Part shown: positions 34,154-43,423 of the stretch, in pieces
Layout: each line of letters starts with the position of its first letter
Position numbering within the stretch: position 1 is the first letter of the stretch
NCBI GenBank assembly: GCA_963820315.1
Contig: CAWFZK010000020.1
Coordinates: 62,001 to 126,000, forward strand
Origin: JACVRW01 sp963820315
Lineage (GTDB): Bacteria; Actinomycetota; Thermoleophilia; Solirubrobacterales; Thermoleophilaceae
Direction of reading: 5' to 3'
DNA: 64,000 nt
The notes under the pieces: generated by a model
What the model was told of the DNA's origin: nothing
Database searches by the model: none
The model's input: the letters and a program-made list of their open reading frames with translations, nothing else
Position numbers and translations under genes: made by a program

Positions 34154-35713
34154 GTGGCTGCGCTCGATACGGATGTGCTCGTGATCGGCGGTGGCGCGAC
34201 AGGCGCAGGGGTGGCCTGGGACGCCGCGCTGCGTGGCCTGCGGGTTGTGCTGGCCGACCGGCTCGACCTCGCGGAGGGGACGAGCGGGCGCTTCCACGGG
34301 CTGCTCCACTCGGGCGGCCGCTACGTGGTCAAGGACCCGAAGGCGGCCGAGGAGTGCATCGTCGAGAACCGCGTGCTGCGCCAGATCGTCCCCGACTGCA
34401 TCGAGGACACGGGCGGCATGTTCGTGACGACCCCCTGGGACGACCCCGATTACGCCGATCGCTTCGCGGAGGGCTGCCGCGCCACCGGCGTCGACTGCGA
34501 GGAGATCGAGCCGCGGGCCGCACTCGCGGAGGAGCCGCGCCTGCACCCGCAGCTCGCGCGCGCGTTCAAGGTCCCCGACGCGGCGATCGACGCCTGGAAG
34601 ACCGTCTGGGCACTCGCCCGCGGCGCCAAGCAGCGCGGCGAGGCGCAGATCCTGCCCTACCACGCGGCGGTGGCGATCCGGCGCGACGGCGACGAGGTCA
34701 CCGGGGCGCTGCTCAGCGACGTGCGCAGCGGCGACGAGGTCGAGGTCCAGGCGCGCGTGACCGTCAACGCCGCCGGCGCCTGGGCCGGCCGGATCGCCGA
34801 CCTGGCCGGCATCGAGGGCGTCCGCATCCATCCCGGCCGCGGAATCATGATCGCCATGAATCACCGGCTCGTGAACACGGTGATCAACCGCTGCCAGCTG
34901 CCGACCGACGGCGACATCCTGGTCCCGATTCGCACCGTCTGCGTGATCGGCACGACCGACGTCGAGACGCCCGACCCGGACGATCAGACGGTCGCCCAGG
35001 AGGAGGTCGACGCGATGCTCGCCGACGGCGAGAAGCTCGTCCCGGGCTTCCGCGCGGCGCGGGCGCTGCGCGTCTGGACGGGAGTGCGACCGCTGTTCCA
35101 GGACGCGAAGGGCGACGTCGCCTCGACGCGCGACGTGACGCGCGCGCACACGCTGCTCGACCACTCGGAGCGCGACGGCGTCGGTCGCTTCGTGACGATC
35201 ACCGGCGGCAAGTTCACGACCTTCCGGCTGATGGCGGAGGAGACCGTCGACGCCGTGTGCCGCCAGCTCGGCGAGCCGCGCCCCTGCCAGACCGCGACGA
35301 CGCCGCTGCCGGGCTCGGAGAAGGGCGAGGAGTACGAGCTGTCCGAGCGGCTCGAGCGGCGCGAGTCGACGCTGCTGTCCGATCAGCTCGTCTGCGAGTG
35401 CGAGCTCGTTCCGCGCAGCAGGCTCGAGGAGTCGATGAACCGGCGCGGCACCGCGAACCTGAACGACATCCGCCGCGTCCTGCGGCTCGGCATGGGCCCC
35501 TGCCAGGGCGGGTTCTGCACGTACAGGGCCGCGGGGATCCTGCACCACCTCGACGGCATGACGACCGACGACGCGAACAGTGCGCTGGTCGGATTCCTCG
35601 AGGAGCGCTGGAAGGGCTCCTGGCCGATCCTGTACGGCGACCAGCTCCGCCAGGCGCGGCTCGACGATTGGATCTACCAGGGCGTGTTCGACGTGGCCCA
35701 CCTTCCGCAATGA
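34154..35713 (+). CDS. glpA: Glycerol-3-phosphate dehydrogenase subunit A (anaerobic type)
   Basis: 519 aa FAD enzyme oxidising glycerol 3-phosphate to DHAP. FAD fold VLVIGGGATGAGVAWDAALR, then GTSGRFHGLLHSGGRYVVKD, ITGGKFTTFRLMAE. Unlike GlpD it has a C-terminal BFD-like [2Fe-2S] domain with cysteines in LVCECELV and GPCQGGFC, the hallmark of GlpA. GTG start fixed by -10 spacing and the conserved N-terminus. Its stop overlaps the glpB ATG (ATGA). Confidence 0.93.
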   Translation: MAALDTDVLVIGGGATGAGVAWDAALRGLRVVLADRLDLAEGTSGRFHGLLHSGGRYVVKDPKAAEECIVENRVLRQIVPDCIEDTGGMFVTTPWDDPDYADRFAEGCRATGVDCEEIEPRAALAEEPRLHPQLARAFKVPDAAIDAWKTVWALARGAKQRGEAQILPYHAAVAIRRDGDEVTGALLSDVRSGDEVEVQARVTVNAAGAWAGRIADLAGIEGVRIHPGRGIMIAMNHRLVNTVINRCQLPTDGDILVPIRTVCVIGTTDVETPDPDDQTVAQEEVDAMLADGEKLVPGFRAARALRVWTGVRPLFQDAKGDVASTRDVTRAHTLLDHSERDGVGRFVTITGGKFTTFRLMAEETVDAVCRQLGEPRPCQTATTPLPGSEKGEEYELSERLERRESTLLSDQLVCECELVPRSRLEESMNRRGTANLNDIRRVLRLGMGPCQGGFCTYRAAGILHHLDGMTTDDANSALVGFLEERWKGSWPILYGDQLRQARLDDWIYQGVFDVAHLPQ

Positions 35714-36972
35714 GCGACTTCCGCTACGACGTCGCGGTCGTGGGCGCCGGCGTCGCCGGGCTGTGCGCGGCTGTGCGGATCGCCGAGAGCGGCGCGAGCG
35801 TATGCGTGCTCGCCCACGGAGTCGGCTCGACCCATCTGGCGCCCGGCGTCGTCGACGTGCTCGGCTATGCGCCCGAGCGCGTCGAGCAGCCGGCGCAGGC
35901 GTTGCCGGCGTTCGTGGAGGCGCATCCAGATCACCCGTACGCGCTGCTCGGCGTCGACGCGATCGCCCCGGCGCTCGACTGGTTCAGCGAGCGCATCGCG
36001 AACGGGCCGCAGGCGGGCTACTCGTACACCGGCGGCCTCGAGCGCAACGTCCTGCTGCCGACGGCGCTGGGCGTTGCGCGGCCGTCCGCGCTCGTCCCGG
36101 AGACGATGGCGCGCGGGGCGCTCGACGGCGGCGGACCCATCTGCATCGTGCAGGTGCCGCGGCTGCGCGACCTGCACGCGTCGCTGTGCGCCGCCAACCT
36201 GAGCCGGCTCGGGATCGAGGCGCGCGCGGTCGAGCTCGACATCGGCGAGGGGCGCGCCGAGGTGAACGCGCTCGGGCTCGCGCGCCAGCTCGACGACCCG
36301 GCGTTCAGGAACGTCGTCGCCGGTCGCCTTGGACCGCTGCTGCGCGAGGGCGAGCGGGTCGGTGTGCCCGCGATCCTCGGGCTGCGCGATCCGCACGGCG
36401 TCTGGTCGGACCTCGAGGAGCGGCTCGGGCACGAGCTGTTCGAGATCCCGACGCTGCCGCCATCGGTGCCCGGCATACGCGTCTTCGACGCGCTGAAGGC
36501 CGCGCTGCGGGTGGCCCGCGGCCGGCTCGTGCTCGGCGCCAAGGTCGTCGCCGCGGAGCGCGACGGTGCCCGCGTCACGACCCTGCACACCCACGCGGGC
36601 GGCCGCGACACCGTCTACGGGGCCGAGCACATCGTGCTCGCGAGCGGCGGCTTTGCCTCCGGCGGCGTCGAGCTCGACTCGGACTGGCAGACGCACGAGC
36701 GCGCGCTCGGGCTGCCGCTGAGCGGAGCGCCTGGCCCCGGCGAGCCGCGCTTCCGCCCGGACTACTTCGGCGAGCAGCCGCTTGCGAAGGCGGGGGTTGC
36801 GGTGGACGCGGAGCAGCGCGCCGTGGGGACCGACAACGTGCTGGTGGCGGGCGCCGCGCTTCCCGGCGCCGTGCCCTGGCGCGAGGGCTCGGGCGAGGGC
36901 ATCGCGATAACGAGCGGCCACCGGGCCGCCGGGCTCGTGCTGGCGGAGGCGGGACAGAAGGCGGCCGCGTGA
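35710..36972 (+). CDS. glpB: Glycerol-3-phosphate dehydrogenase subunit B
   Basis: 420 aa. FMN/FAD-binding flavoprotein of the GlpABC complex: VAVVGAGVAGLCAAVRIAES, SVCVLAHGVGSTHLAPGVVD, LPTALGVARPSALVPETMA, and a C-terminal GTDNVLVAGAALPGAVPWRE followed by GSGEGIAITSGHRAAGLVL. It relays electrons from GlpA towards GlpC. ATGA overlap with glpA, GTGA overlap with glpC. Confidence 0.9.
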   Translation: MSDFRYDVAVVGAGVAGLCAAVRIAESGASVCVLAHGVGSTHLAPGVVDVLGYAPERVEQPAQALPAFVEAHPDHPYALLGVDAIAPALDWFSERIANGPQAGYSYTGGLERNVLLPTALGVARPSALVPETMARGALDGGGPICIVQVPRLRDLHASLCAANLSRLGIEARAVELDIGEGRAEVNALGLARQLDDPAFRNVVAGRLGPLLREGERVGVPAILGLRDPHGVWSDLEERLGHELFEIPTLPPSVPGIRVFDALKAALRVARGRLVLGAKVVAAERDGARVTTLHTHAGGRDTVYGAEHIVLASGGFASGGVELDSDWQTHERALGLPLSGAPGPGEPRFRPDYFGEQPLAKAGVAVDAEQRAVGTDNVLVAGAALPGAVPWREGSGEGIAITSGHRAAGLVLAEAGQKAAA

Positions 36973-38204
36973 CCGACCTCGTCGACAAGCTGCTCGAGGA
37001 CGAGACGCTGCGCGACTCGCTCGACCACTGCGTCAAGTGCACGATCTGCGAGACGGCCTGCCCGGTGTCGAACGTGACGCCGCTCTTCCCCGGGCCGAAG
37101 TACGCAGGCCCGCAGGCGGAGCGCTTCCGCGTGCACGACGAGGCTCCCGTCGAGTGGTCGGTCGACTACTGCTCGGGCTGCGGGATCTGCACGCAGGTGT
37201 GCCCGCAGGGCGTGAAGATCGCGCAGATCAACTCCCAGGCCCGGGCCAAGGTGAAGGTCGACAAGGGCATCAAGCTGCGCGACCGGCTGATCGGCCGGCC
37301 CACGCTGATCGGGCGATTCGGGCTGCCGGCCGCGCCGCTCGCGAACGCGTCGCTGCGCGTCCGGCCGCTGCGGGTCGCCATCGAGAAGGTGTTCGGCATC
37401 CACCGCGACGCCGCGCTGCCGGGCTTCGCGCGGCACCGCTTCAGCTCGTGGGCGAAGCGCCACCAGAGCCCGCCGGCGCCGCGCAAGGCCGTCTACTTCC
37501 ACGGCTGCGGGACCCAGTACTACGAGCCCGACGCCGGCCGCATGACCGTCGCCTTGCTCGAGCACAACGGCTTCCACGTCGAGGTCCCCAAGCAGGACTG
37601 CTGTGGCCTGCCGCTGCAGTCGAACGGGCTCTTCGACGACGCCCGCGGCTACGTGCTGCGGCTCGCACGCGCGCTCGCGCCGCACGCTCGCGACGGCGGG
37701 ATCATCGTCGGCAACGCCACCAGCTGCACGCTGATGCTGAAGCGCGAGGCGCGCGAGATCCTCGGGCTCGAGGACGACCCCGACCTGAAGCTCGTGAGCG
37801 AGCGGACCTACGACATCTGTGAGCTGCTGCTCGAGCTGCACCACGACGGCCAGCTGAAGACGGACTTCAGCCCCGTGAACGAGATCGTGGCCTACCACGC
37901 ACCCTGCCAGCAGCAGGGCCACTTCATGGGCAAGCCGGCCGTGGAGCTGCTCGGCCTCGTGCCCGGTCTCGAGCTGCGCGAGCTCGACGCGCGCTGCTGC
38001 GGGATCGCCGGCACCTACGGCATCAAGGTCGAGAAGTACGACATCGCCATGAAGGTCGGCGCCGACCTGTTCGGCCAGATCGGTGCCTCCGGAGCCGGGC
38101 TCGTGGCCTGCGACAGCGAGACCTGTCGCTGGCAGATCGAGCACGCTACGGGCCGGCACTCGGTGCACCCGCTGGAGCTGCTCCACCGCGCCTACGGGCT
38201 GTAG
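36969..38204 (+). CDS. glpC: Glycerol-3-phosphate dehydrogenase Fe-S subunit C
   Basis: 411 aa. Two [4Fe-4S] motifs, HCVKCTICETACPV and YCSGCGICTQVCPQGV, then two CCG-domain motifs, QDCCGLPLQSNG and ARCCGIAGTYG. It passes electrons from GlpAB to the membrane quinone pool, probably menaquinone. Ends one base before the ATG of the DhaM fusion with no overlap. Confidence 0.93.
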   Translation: MTDLVDKLLEDETLRDSLDHCVKCTICETACPVSNVTPLFPGPKYAGPQAERFRVHDEAPVEWSVDYCSGCGICTQVCPQGVKIAQINSQARAKVKVDKGIKLRDRLIGRPTLIGRFGLPAAPLANASLRVRPLRVAIEKVFGIHRDAALPGFARHRFSSWAKRHQSPPAPRKAVYFHGCGTQYYEPDAGRMTVALLEHNGFHVEVPKQDCCGLPLQSNGLFDDARGYVLRLARALAPHARDGGIIVGNATSCTLMLKREAREILGLEDDPDLKLVSERTYDICELLLELHHDGQLKTDFSPVNEIVAYHAPCQQQGHFMGKPAVELLGLVPGLELRELDARCCGIAGTYGIKVEKYDIAMKVGADLFGQIGASGAGLVACDSETCRWQIEHATGRHSVHPLELLHRAYGL

Positions 38205-40688
38205 ATGGTCGGGCTGGTCGTCGTCTCGCACAGCGCTTCGCTGGCCGACGGCGTCGTCGAGCTGGCGCGCGAGATGGGCGGTGAGGAGGTGCGCATCGAG
38301 GCGGCCGGCGGCCTCGACGACGGGACCGTCGGCACCGACGCCGCGCGCGTCCTCGCGGCCATCGAGCGCGCGATGTCCGACGACGGCGTGCTCGTGCTGA
38401 TGGACCTGGGCAGCGCGCTGATGAGCGCCGAGATGGCGACCGAGATGCTGGCCGACGGCGGCCCTGTCCTGCTGAGCGAGGCGCCGCTCGTGGAGGGGGC
38501 CGTCGCCGCGGCGGCCGCCGCGCGCGGCGGCAGCTCGCTGGAGGAGGTGGCGCGCGAGGCGCGCGGCGCGCTCGCCATGAAGAGCTCGCAGCTCGGCGCA
38601 GATGAGGCGCCGGCCGAGGAGGAGCAGGCCGCGCCCGTCGCGGCCGACGCCGAGGCACGCATCCCCGTGCTCAACGAGATCGGCCTGCACGCGCGGCCGG
38701 CGGCGCTCGTCGTCGAGCTCGCCTCGCGCCATGAGTCGGATCTGCGTCTCGCCAGGGCGGGCGGCGGGGCGCCCGTGAGCGCGCGCAGCCTCACCGGCCT
38801 GATGACGCTGGGCGCGCGGCTCGGCGACGAGCTGCTCGCGACGGCGACGGGCCCGGACGCGCGCGAGGCGCTCGCCGAGCTCGAGGAGCTGGCGCACGGC
38901 GGCTTCGGGGAGGGCGTCGCCGCGGGCGACTCCCGGCCCGCGGCGAGCGAGGAGGCGGCGCCCCCAGCCGAGGAGACGGGCCCGCCGGAGGCGCCGGACC
39001 CGGGCACGGTGCTGAGCGGCATCGCGGCCTCGCCCGGGATCGCCCTCGCACCGGCGCGGCGGCTCTCGGGAGCTCCGCCCGCCCCGCCCGAGCGCGATGC
39101 CGGCGACCCGGACTCGGAGCGCCGCCGGCTCGACGAGGGGCGGGAGTCGGCGCGCGCTGCGATCGACGCCGACCGCGAGCGCGTCGCCGCGCGCGGAGCG
39201 GGCGCGGAGGCGGAGATCTTCGCCGCGCACCTGGCGCTGCTCGACGACGAGGCGCTGCTCGCGCCCGCGCGTGCGGCGATCGACGCGGGCGCGACCGCCG
39301 AGCGCGCCTGGCTCGATGCCGCCGCCGAGGTCGCCGCCACCTATCGCGCTCTCGACGCTCCGCTGCTGCGCGAGCGCGCCGCCGACGTGGACGACGTGGG
39401 CCGGCGCGTGGCCGCGGCGATCAGCGGCGAGGACGCCGCAGCGGGGCCAGTCGAGGAGGGCGTCGTAGTCGCCGACGAGCTGACGCCCGGCGAGGCCGCC
39501 GCGCTCGATCCTGCGCTCGTGCGGGGCGTGGCGACTGCGCGCGGCACGCCCACCGCCCACGCCGCGATCCTCGCGCGCGCGCTCGGGCTGCCGGCGGTGG
39601 TCGGCCTCGGTGGCCAGATCCTGGCCGTGCCCGAGGGCACGCCGCTGCTACTCGACGGAGACGCGGGCTCGGTCCAGATCGCACCGCCGGAGGAGCAGCT
39701 CGAGGCGGCCCGCGAGCGCGGCCGGCAGGCCGCCGAGCGGCGCGCGGCCGCGCGCGAGCACGCGCTCGAGCCGGCCGAGACGCGCGACGGCGTGCGCATC
39801 GAGGTGGCGGCGAACGTCGACGACCCGGAGGCGGCCGCCGCGGCGGTCGAGCTGGGGGCGGAGGGCGTCGGCCTGTTGCGGACTGAGTTCATGTTCCTCG
39901 ACCAGCCGAGCCTGCCGTCCGAGGACGAGCAGGCCCGCCGCATCGGCGCGATCGCGGAGGCGCTCGACGGGCGCCCGCTGATCGTGCGGACGCTCGACGC
40001 AGGCGCCGACAAGCCGCTGCCCGCGCTGCCGATGGCGCCCGAGGCGAACCCGTTCCTCGGCCGCCGCGGGATCCGGCTGTCGCTGGCGCGGCCGGAGCTG
40101 CTCCTGACCCAGCTGCGCGCCGCCCTGCGGGTGGCCGCCGAGCACCCGCTGAAGCTGATGTTCCCGATGGTCGCGACCGCGTCCGAGCTCGAGCAGGCGC
40201 TCGAGCTGCTCGCGCGCGCACGGGCGGAGACCGGCATCGACGCCCCGATGGAGACCGGCATCATGGTCGAGGTTCCGGCCGCCGCGCTGCTGTCCGAGCG
40301 GCTGGCACGGCACGTAGACTTCTTCTCGATCGGCACCAACGACCTGACCCAGTACGTGATGGCCGCCGAGCGCGGGAACGAGAACGTGGCGCCGCTGCTG
40401 GCGGGTCCGCAGCCCGCGTTGCTTCGGCTCGTGCGCGAGACGGTCGACGGCGCCGAGGCCCACGGACGCTGGGTCGGGGTCTGCGGTGAGCTGGCCGGGG
40501 ACCCACCCGCGGCCCTGTTGCTCGCCGGGCTCGGCGTGCGCGAGCTGAGCATGGCGCCGCCGCTCGTGCCCGAGGTCAAGGCGGCGCTGCGCGCGATCAG
40601 CATGGCCGACGCGCGCGCGGTGGCCGCACAGGCGCTCGCCGCCGAGGACGCCGACGAGGCGCGGCGGCTCGCCGCGGCGCTTCTGTGA
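38205..40688 (+). CDS. dhaM: DhaM-HPr-enzyme I fusion, PEP:dihydroxyacetone phosphorelay protein
   Basis: 827 aa carrying a whole phosphorelay. Residues 1-130: EIIA-like DhaM with His9 in VVVSHSASLADGV. About 150-240: HPr with His162 in EIGLHARPAALVV. About 262-827: complete enzyme I with phospho-His in GTPTAHAAILARALG, PEP-site motifs GLLRTEFMFL and DFFSIGTNDLTQYVM, and catalytic Cys in VCGELAGDPPAALLL. E. coli DhaM has a truncated EI domain; here it is full length, so PEP to DhaL-ADP transfer needs no separate PtsI/PtsH. The stop overlaps the pgsA GTG. Confidence 0.93.
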   Translation: MVGLVVVSHSASLADGVVELAREMGGEEVRIEAAGGLDDGTVGTDAARVLAAIERAMSDDGVLVLMDLGSALMSAEMATEMLADGGPVLLSEAPLVEGAVAAAAAARGGSSLEEVAREARGALAMKSSQLGADEAPAEEEQAAPVAADAEARIPVLNEIGLHARPAALVVELASRHESDLRLARAGGGAPVSARSLTGLMTLGARLGDELLATATGPDAREALAELEELAHGGFGEGVAAGDSRPAASEEAAPPAEETGPPEAPDPGTVLSGIAASPGIALAPARRLSGAPPAPPERDAGDPDSERRRLDEGRESARAAIDADRERVAARGAGAEAEIFAAHLALLDDEALLAPARAAIDAGATAERAWLDAAAEVAATYRALDAPLLRERAADVDDVGRRVAAAISGEDAAAGPVEEGVVVADELTPGEAAALDPALVRGVATARGTPTAHAAILARALGLPAVVGLGGQILAVPEGTPLLLDGDAGSVQIAPPEEQLEAARERGRQAAERRAAAREHALEPAETRDGVRIEVAANVDDPEAAAAAVELGAEGVGLLRTEFMFLDQPSLPSEDEQARRIGAIAEALDGRPLIVRTLDAGADKPLPALPMAPEANPFLGRRGIRLSLARPELLLTQLRAALRVAAEHPLKLMFPMVATASELEQALELLARARAETGIDAPMETGIMVEVPAAALLSERLARHVDFFSIGTNDLTQYVMAAERGNENVAPLLAGPQPALLRLVRETVDGAEAHGRWVGVCGELAGDPPAALLLAGLGVRELSMAPPLVPEVKAALRAISMADARAVAAQALAAEDADEARRLAAALL

Positions 40689-41290
40689 CCGGACCCGCCG
40701 ACGGGGCCGCCCCGGCGGTACCGGCGCGCCCGATGCGATCGCAGAGCGACGAGACACGCACTCGGCTGCTCGTCATCGGGACGAGCCTGCGGATCCTGCT
40801 GACGCCGGTGGTGATGGCGCTCGTGCTCGCCGGATCCGACACGGCGGCCGCGATCGTCTTCCTGGCCGCGGCGGCGACCGACTGGTTCGACGGACGGCTG
40901 GCACGGCGCTGGGAGGTCACCACCCGGCTCGGATCGTTCCTCGACACGACCGCCGACAAGCTGCTCGTGACGGGTGTGCTCCTCGCGCTGGTCGCGGTCG
41001 ACCGGGTCTCGCCGTGGATCGCCGTGGTGATCGTCGGGCGCGAGCTGGTACTGCTCGGCCTGCGCGCGGCGGTGGCCGCCGAGGGCCGGCATCTCGAGAC
41101 GTCGCTGCTCGGCAAGTGGAAGGCCACCGTCCAGTTCGTGGCGATCGCGCTGGCGATCGTGCGCCCCGACGTGATCGTCGCCGGCGAGTACCTGGACGAG
41201 TGGGCGATGCTGGTGGCCGCCATCGTCACCGCCTGGTCCGGGATCGACTACCTGCTCCGCTCTTCAGCAGTCCTGCGCTCTGACCCGTGA
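40685..41290 (+). CDS. pgsA: CDP-diacylglycerol-glycerol-3-phosphate 3-phosphatidyltransferase
   Basis: 201 aa membrane enzyme that condenses CDP-diacylglycerol with glycerol 3-phosphate to phosphatidylglycerol phosphate. The CDP-alcohol phosphotransferase signature is complete: ATDWFDGRLARRW then GSFLDTTADK, giving D-x2-D-G-x2-A-R-x8-G-x3-D-x3-D. Four to five hydrophobic segments. The GTG start overlaps the stop of the DhaM fusion (GTGA), coupling a lipid gene to the glycerol operon. MRSQSDETRTRLL, 17 residues in, is an alternative start. Confidence 0.9.
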   Translation: MTGPADGAAPAVPARPMRSQSDETRTRLLVIGTSLRILLTPVVMALVLAGSDTAAAIVFLAAAATDWFDGRLARRWEVTTRLGSFLDTTADKLLVTGVLLALVAVDRVSPWIAVVIVGRELVLLGLRAAVAAEGRHLETSLLGKWKATVQFVAIALAIVRPDVIVAGEYLDEWAMLVAAIVTAWSGIDYLLRSSAVLRSDP

Positions 41291-42273
41291 GCCGCGTCTT
41301 CGTGACCGGAGGCAGCGGCGTGGTCGGCGGCGCGCTCGTCGACTCGCTACGCGAGCGCGGCGACGACGTGGTCGCGCTGGCGCGGTCCGACGCGGCCGGA
41401 GCCGACCTCGAGCGTCGCGGCGCGAGCGTCGTCCGCGGCGACATCCTCGACGCCGAGGTGCTCGCGCGCGGAATGGAGGGCTGCGCCACGGTCTTCCATG
41501 TGGCGGGCGTCAACTCGCTGTGCGTCGAGGACCCGTCGCCGATGCTGCGCGCGAACATCGAAGGGCCGGCGGTGGCGATACGCGCGGCCGCGCGCGCGGG
41601 CGTCCCGCGTGTGATCCACACCTCCTCGGCCGCCACGCTCGGCGAGCCGGAGGGCGTCGTCGGCAACGAGGACACCCCGCACCGCGGCTGGTTTCTCTCG
41701 ACCTACGAGCGCTCCAAGACCGAGGGCGAGACGGTGGCGTTCGAGACCGGGACCCAGGAGGGCGTCGAGGTCGTGTCGGTCAACCCGTCGTCGGTCCAGG
41801 GACCCGGCCGGGCCGGCGGCACGGCGCGCTTCCTGCTCGCCTTCCTCGACGGCCGCCTGAAGCTGTTCGTCAACACCCACGTGAGCCTCGTCGACATCCA
41901 GGACTGCAGCGCCGGGCACCTGCTCGCGGCCGAGCGCGGCCGACCGGGCCAGCGCTACATCCTCAACGGGATGACGCTTACGATCGCCGAGGCGTTTGCG
42001 CTGGCGGCTGATGTCGCCGGCGTCGAGCGCAGCCCGCGGCTCGTGCCGCGCCAGACCGCGACCATCGCGGGCACGGTCGTCGAGCGGGCCTTCCGGCTGG
42101 TGCGGCGGCGGCCGCCGGTGTGCCGGGAGATGGTGCGCACGCTGATTCACGGGCACAGGTACGACGGCTCGCGCGCCGAGCGCGAGCTCGGCCTGCGCTA
42201 CAGCGACCCGCGCGACACGATCCGCCGCACGGTGGCGTGGGCGCGCGACGCGGGGCTTCTGCGCAACACTTGA
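41287..42273 (+). CDS. NAD(P)-dependent epimerase/dehydratase (extended SDR)
   Basis: 328 aa. Cofactor loop VFVTGGSGVVGGALVDSLRE (TGGSGxxG), ATVFHVAGVNSLC, active site HTSSAATLGEP with STYERSKTEGE (YxxxK), and VNPSSVQGPGR. Overall like dihydroflavonol-4-reductase/3-beta-HSD-like SDRs; substrate unknown. GTG start overlaps the pgsA stop by 4 bp, so it closes the long glycerol transcription unit, or continues it into the next hydrolase 4 bp downstream. Confidence 0.87.
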   Translation: MSRVFVTGGSGVVGGALVDSLRERGDDVVALARSDAAGADLERRGASVVRGDILDAEVLARGMEGCATVFHVAGVNSLCVEDPSPMLRANIEGPAVAIRAAARAGVPRVIHTSSAATLGEPEGVVGNEDTPHRGWFLSTYERSKTEGETVAFETGTQEGVEVVSVNPSSVQGPGRAGGTARFLLAFLDGRLKLFVNTHVSLVDIQDCSAGHLLAAERGRPGQRYILNGMTLTIAEAFALAADVAGVERSPRLVPRQTATIAGTVVERAFRLVRRRPPVCREMVRTLIHGHRYDGSRAERELGLRYSDPRDTIRRTVAWARDAGLLRNT

Positions 42274-42277
42274 GGCC

Positions 42278-43075
42278 GTGCCGGCACGCACGGTCAACGG
42301 CGTGCGCCTGGCCTACGAGGAGCGCGGCAGCGGGGACCCGATCCTCTGCATCCACGGCGCCGGAAGCTCGACTCAGCTCTGGGCCGATGCGGTCGACGAG
42401 CTCGCGGAGCTGGGCCGTGTGATCGCGTACGACCGCCGCGGCTGCAGTCGCAGCGAGCGGCCGGAGCCGTACGAGCGCACGAGCGTGTCCGAGCACGCCG
42501 ATGACGCCGCCGCCCTGCTCGAAGCGCTGGACGCCGCTCCCGCCGTGATCATCGGGCGCAGCTACGGCGGCACGGTCGCGATGGACATGGCGATCCGGCA
42601 CCCGCAGCACGTGCGCGCGCTCGCCTCGCTGGAGGGCGACGCTCCGCGCGAGCTCGCGCCTGCCACCGCCGCGTGGCTCGACGCGGCCGAGCGGCGCGTG
42701 CGCGAGACCGCCGAGCAGGCCGGGATCGACGCCGCGGGCGAGGCGCTGATCGACGAGATCTTCGGCGACGGCGTGTGGCCGCAGCTGCCGGAGCCGTTGC
42801 GCCGCATCCTCACCGAGAACGGCGCGGCGATCCTCGCCGAGCTCGGCGGCGAGTGGTGGCTCGACGCCGACGCCGAGGCGCTCGCGGGCATCGAGCAGCC
42901 GGCGCTGCTCGTCGCCGCGGAGGACTCGCGGCCCGAGCTGCGCGAGCCCACCGAGGTGCTGGCGAAGGCGATCCCGAGCGCGCGGCTCGTGGTCGTCCAG
43001 GGCGACCACATGATCGACCCGGCCGGCCCGGAGGTGCTCGCGTTCGTGCGCGAGCTGCTCAGCGCGTCGGCATGA
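42278..43075 (+). CDS. Alpha/beta-hydrolase
   Basis: 265 aa. Oxyanion motif ILCIHGAGSSTQLW, nucleophile elbow IIGRSYGGTVA, and catalytic His in VVQGDHMIDPAGPE. A typical cytoplasmic esterase/haloperoxidase-like fold; substrate unknown. GTG start 4 bp after the epimerase. The 3' end overlaps the convergent small gene by 17 bp. Confidence 0.85.
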   Translation: MPARTVNGVRLAYEERGSGDPILCIHGAGSSTQLWADAVDELAELGRVIAYDRRGCSRSERPEPYERTSVSEHADDAAALLEALDAAPAVIIGRSYGGTVAMDMAIRHPQHVRALASLEGDAPRELAPATAAWLDAAERRVRETAEQAGIDAAGEALIDEIFGDGVWPQLPEPLRRILTENGAAILAELGGEWWLDADAEALAGIEQPALLVAAEDSRPELREPTEVLAKAIPSARLVVVQGDHMIDPAGPEVLAFVRELLSASA

Positions 43076-43361
43076 GCGCGAGCCGCCGCAGGAGCGAGCG
43101 GGCCGGCGCGACGTCGCCGCCCTGGCGCATGATCTGGTAGCGGCGCATGCGCAGGTGGGAGACGATCGCGGCCGTGCGCTTGAACGGGTTCGCGTTGACC
43201 TCGCCGGTCTCGAGCGAGATCGCGGCCAGGCAGTTGCCGTCGAGCTCCGCGAGCATGACGTTACCCCGCAGCGGCACGGTGCTGTCGACCTCGGCGAGGC
43301 GTCCCAGGGCGGGCGTGTCGTCGGAGTGGGCCATCCGGATGGTGAGCGAATCGATGTTCAT
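43059..43361 (-). CDS. Small GNAT-like protein
   Basis: 100 aa. DSLTIRMAHSDDTPALGRLA and MLAELDGNCLAAISLETGE resemble the first half of a GNAT acetyltransferase, but the acetyl-CoA loop is missing. NPFKRTAAIVSHLRMRRYQI is a form seen repeatedly in small hypothetical proteins of this lineage. Probably not an active transferase. ATG 43361. Confidence 0.65.
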   Translation of the reverse strand: MNIDSLTIRMAHSDDTPALGRLAEVDSTVPLRGNVMLAELDGNCLAAISLETGEVNANPFKRTAAIVSHLRMRRYQIMRQGGDVAPARSLLRRLALMPTR

Positions 43362-43423
43362 ATTCCGATTAGACCCCTGACGGCGGGGTTTATTTCCGCT
43401 CTGTGACCGGTCTCACAGGTCGG

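Noticed and set aside
36762..39560. 932-codon minus-strand frame opposite glpC and the DhaM fusion
   Set aside because: Same cause; it spans two well-supported plus-strand genes and has no recognisable motif.
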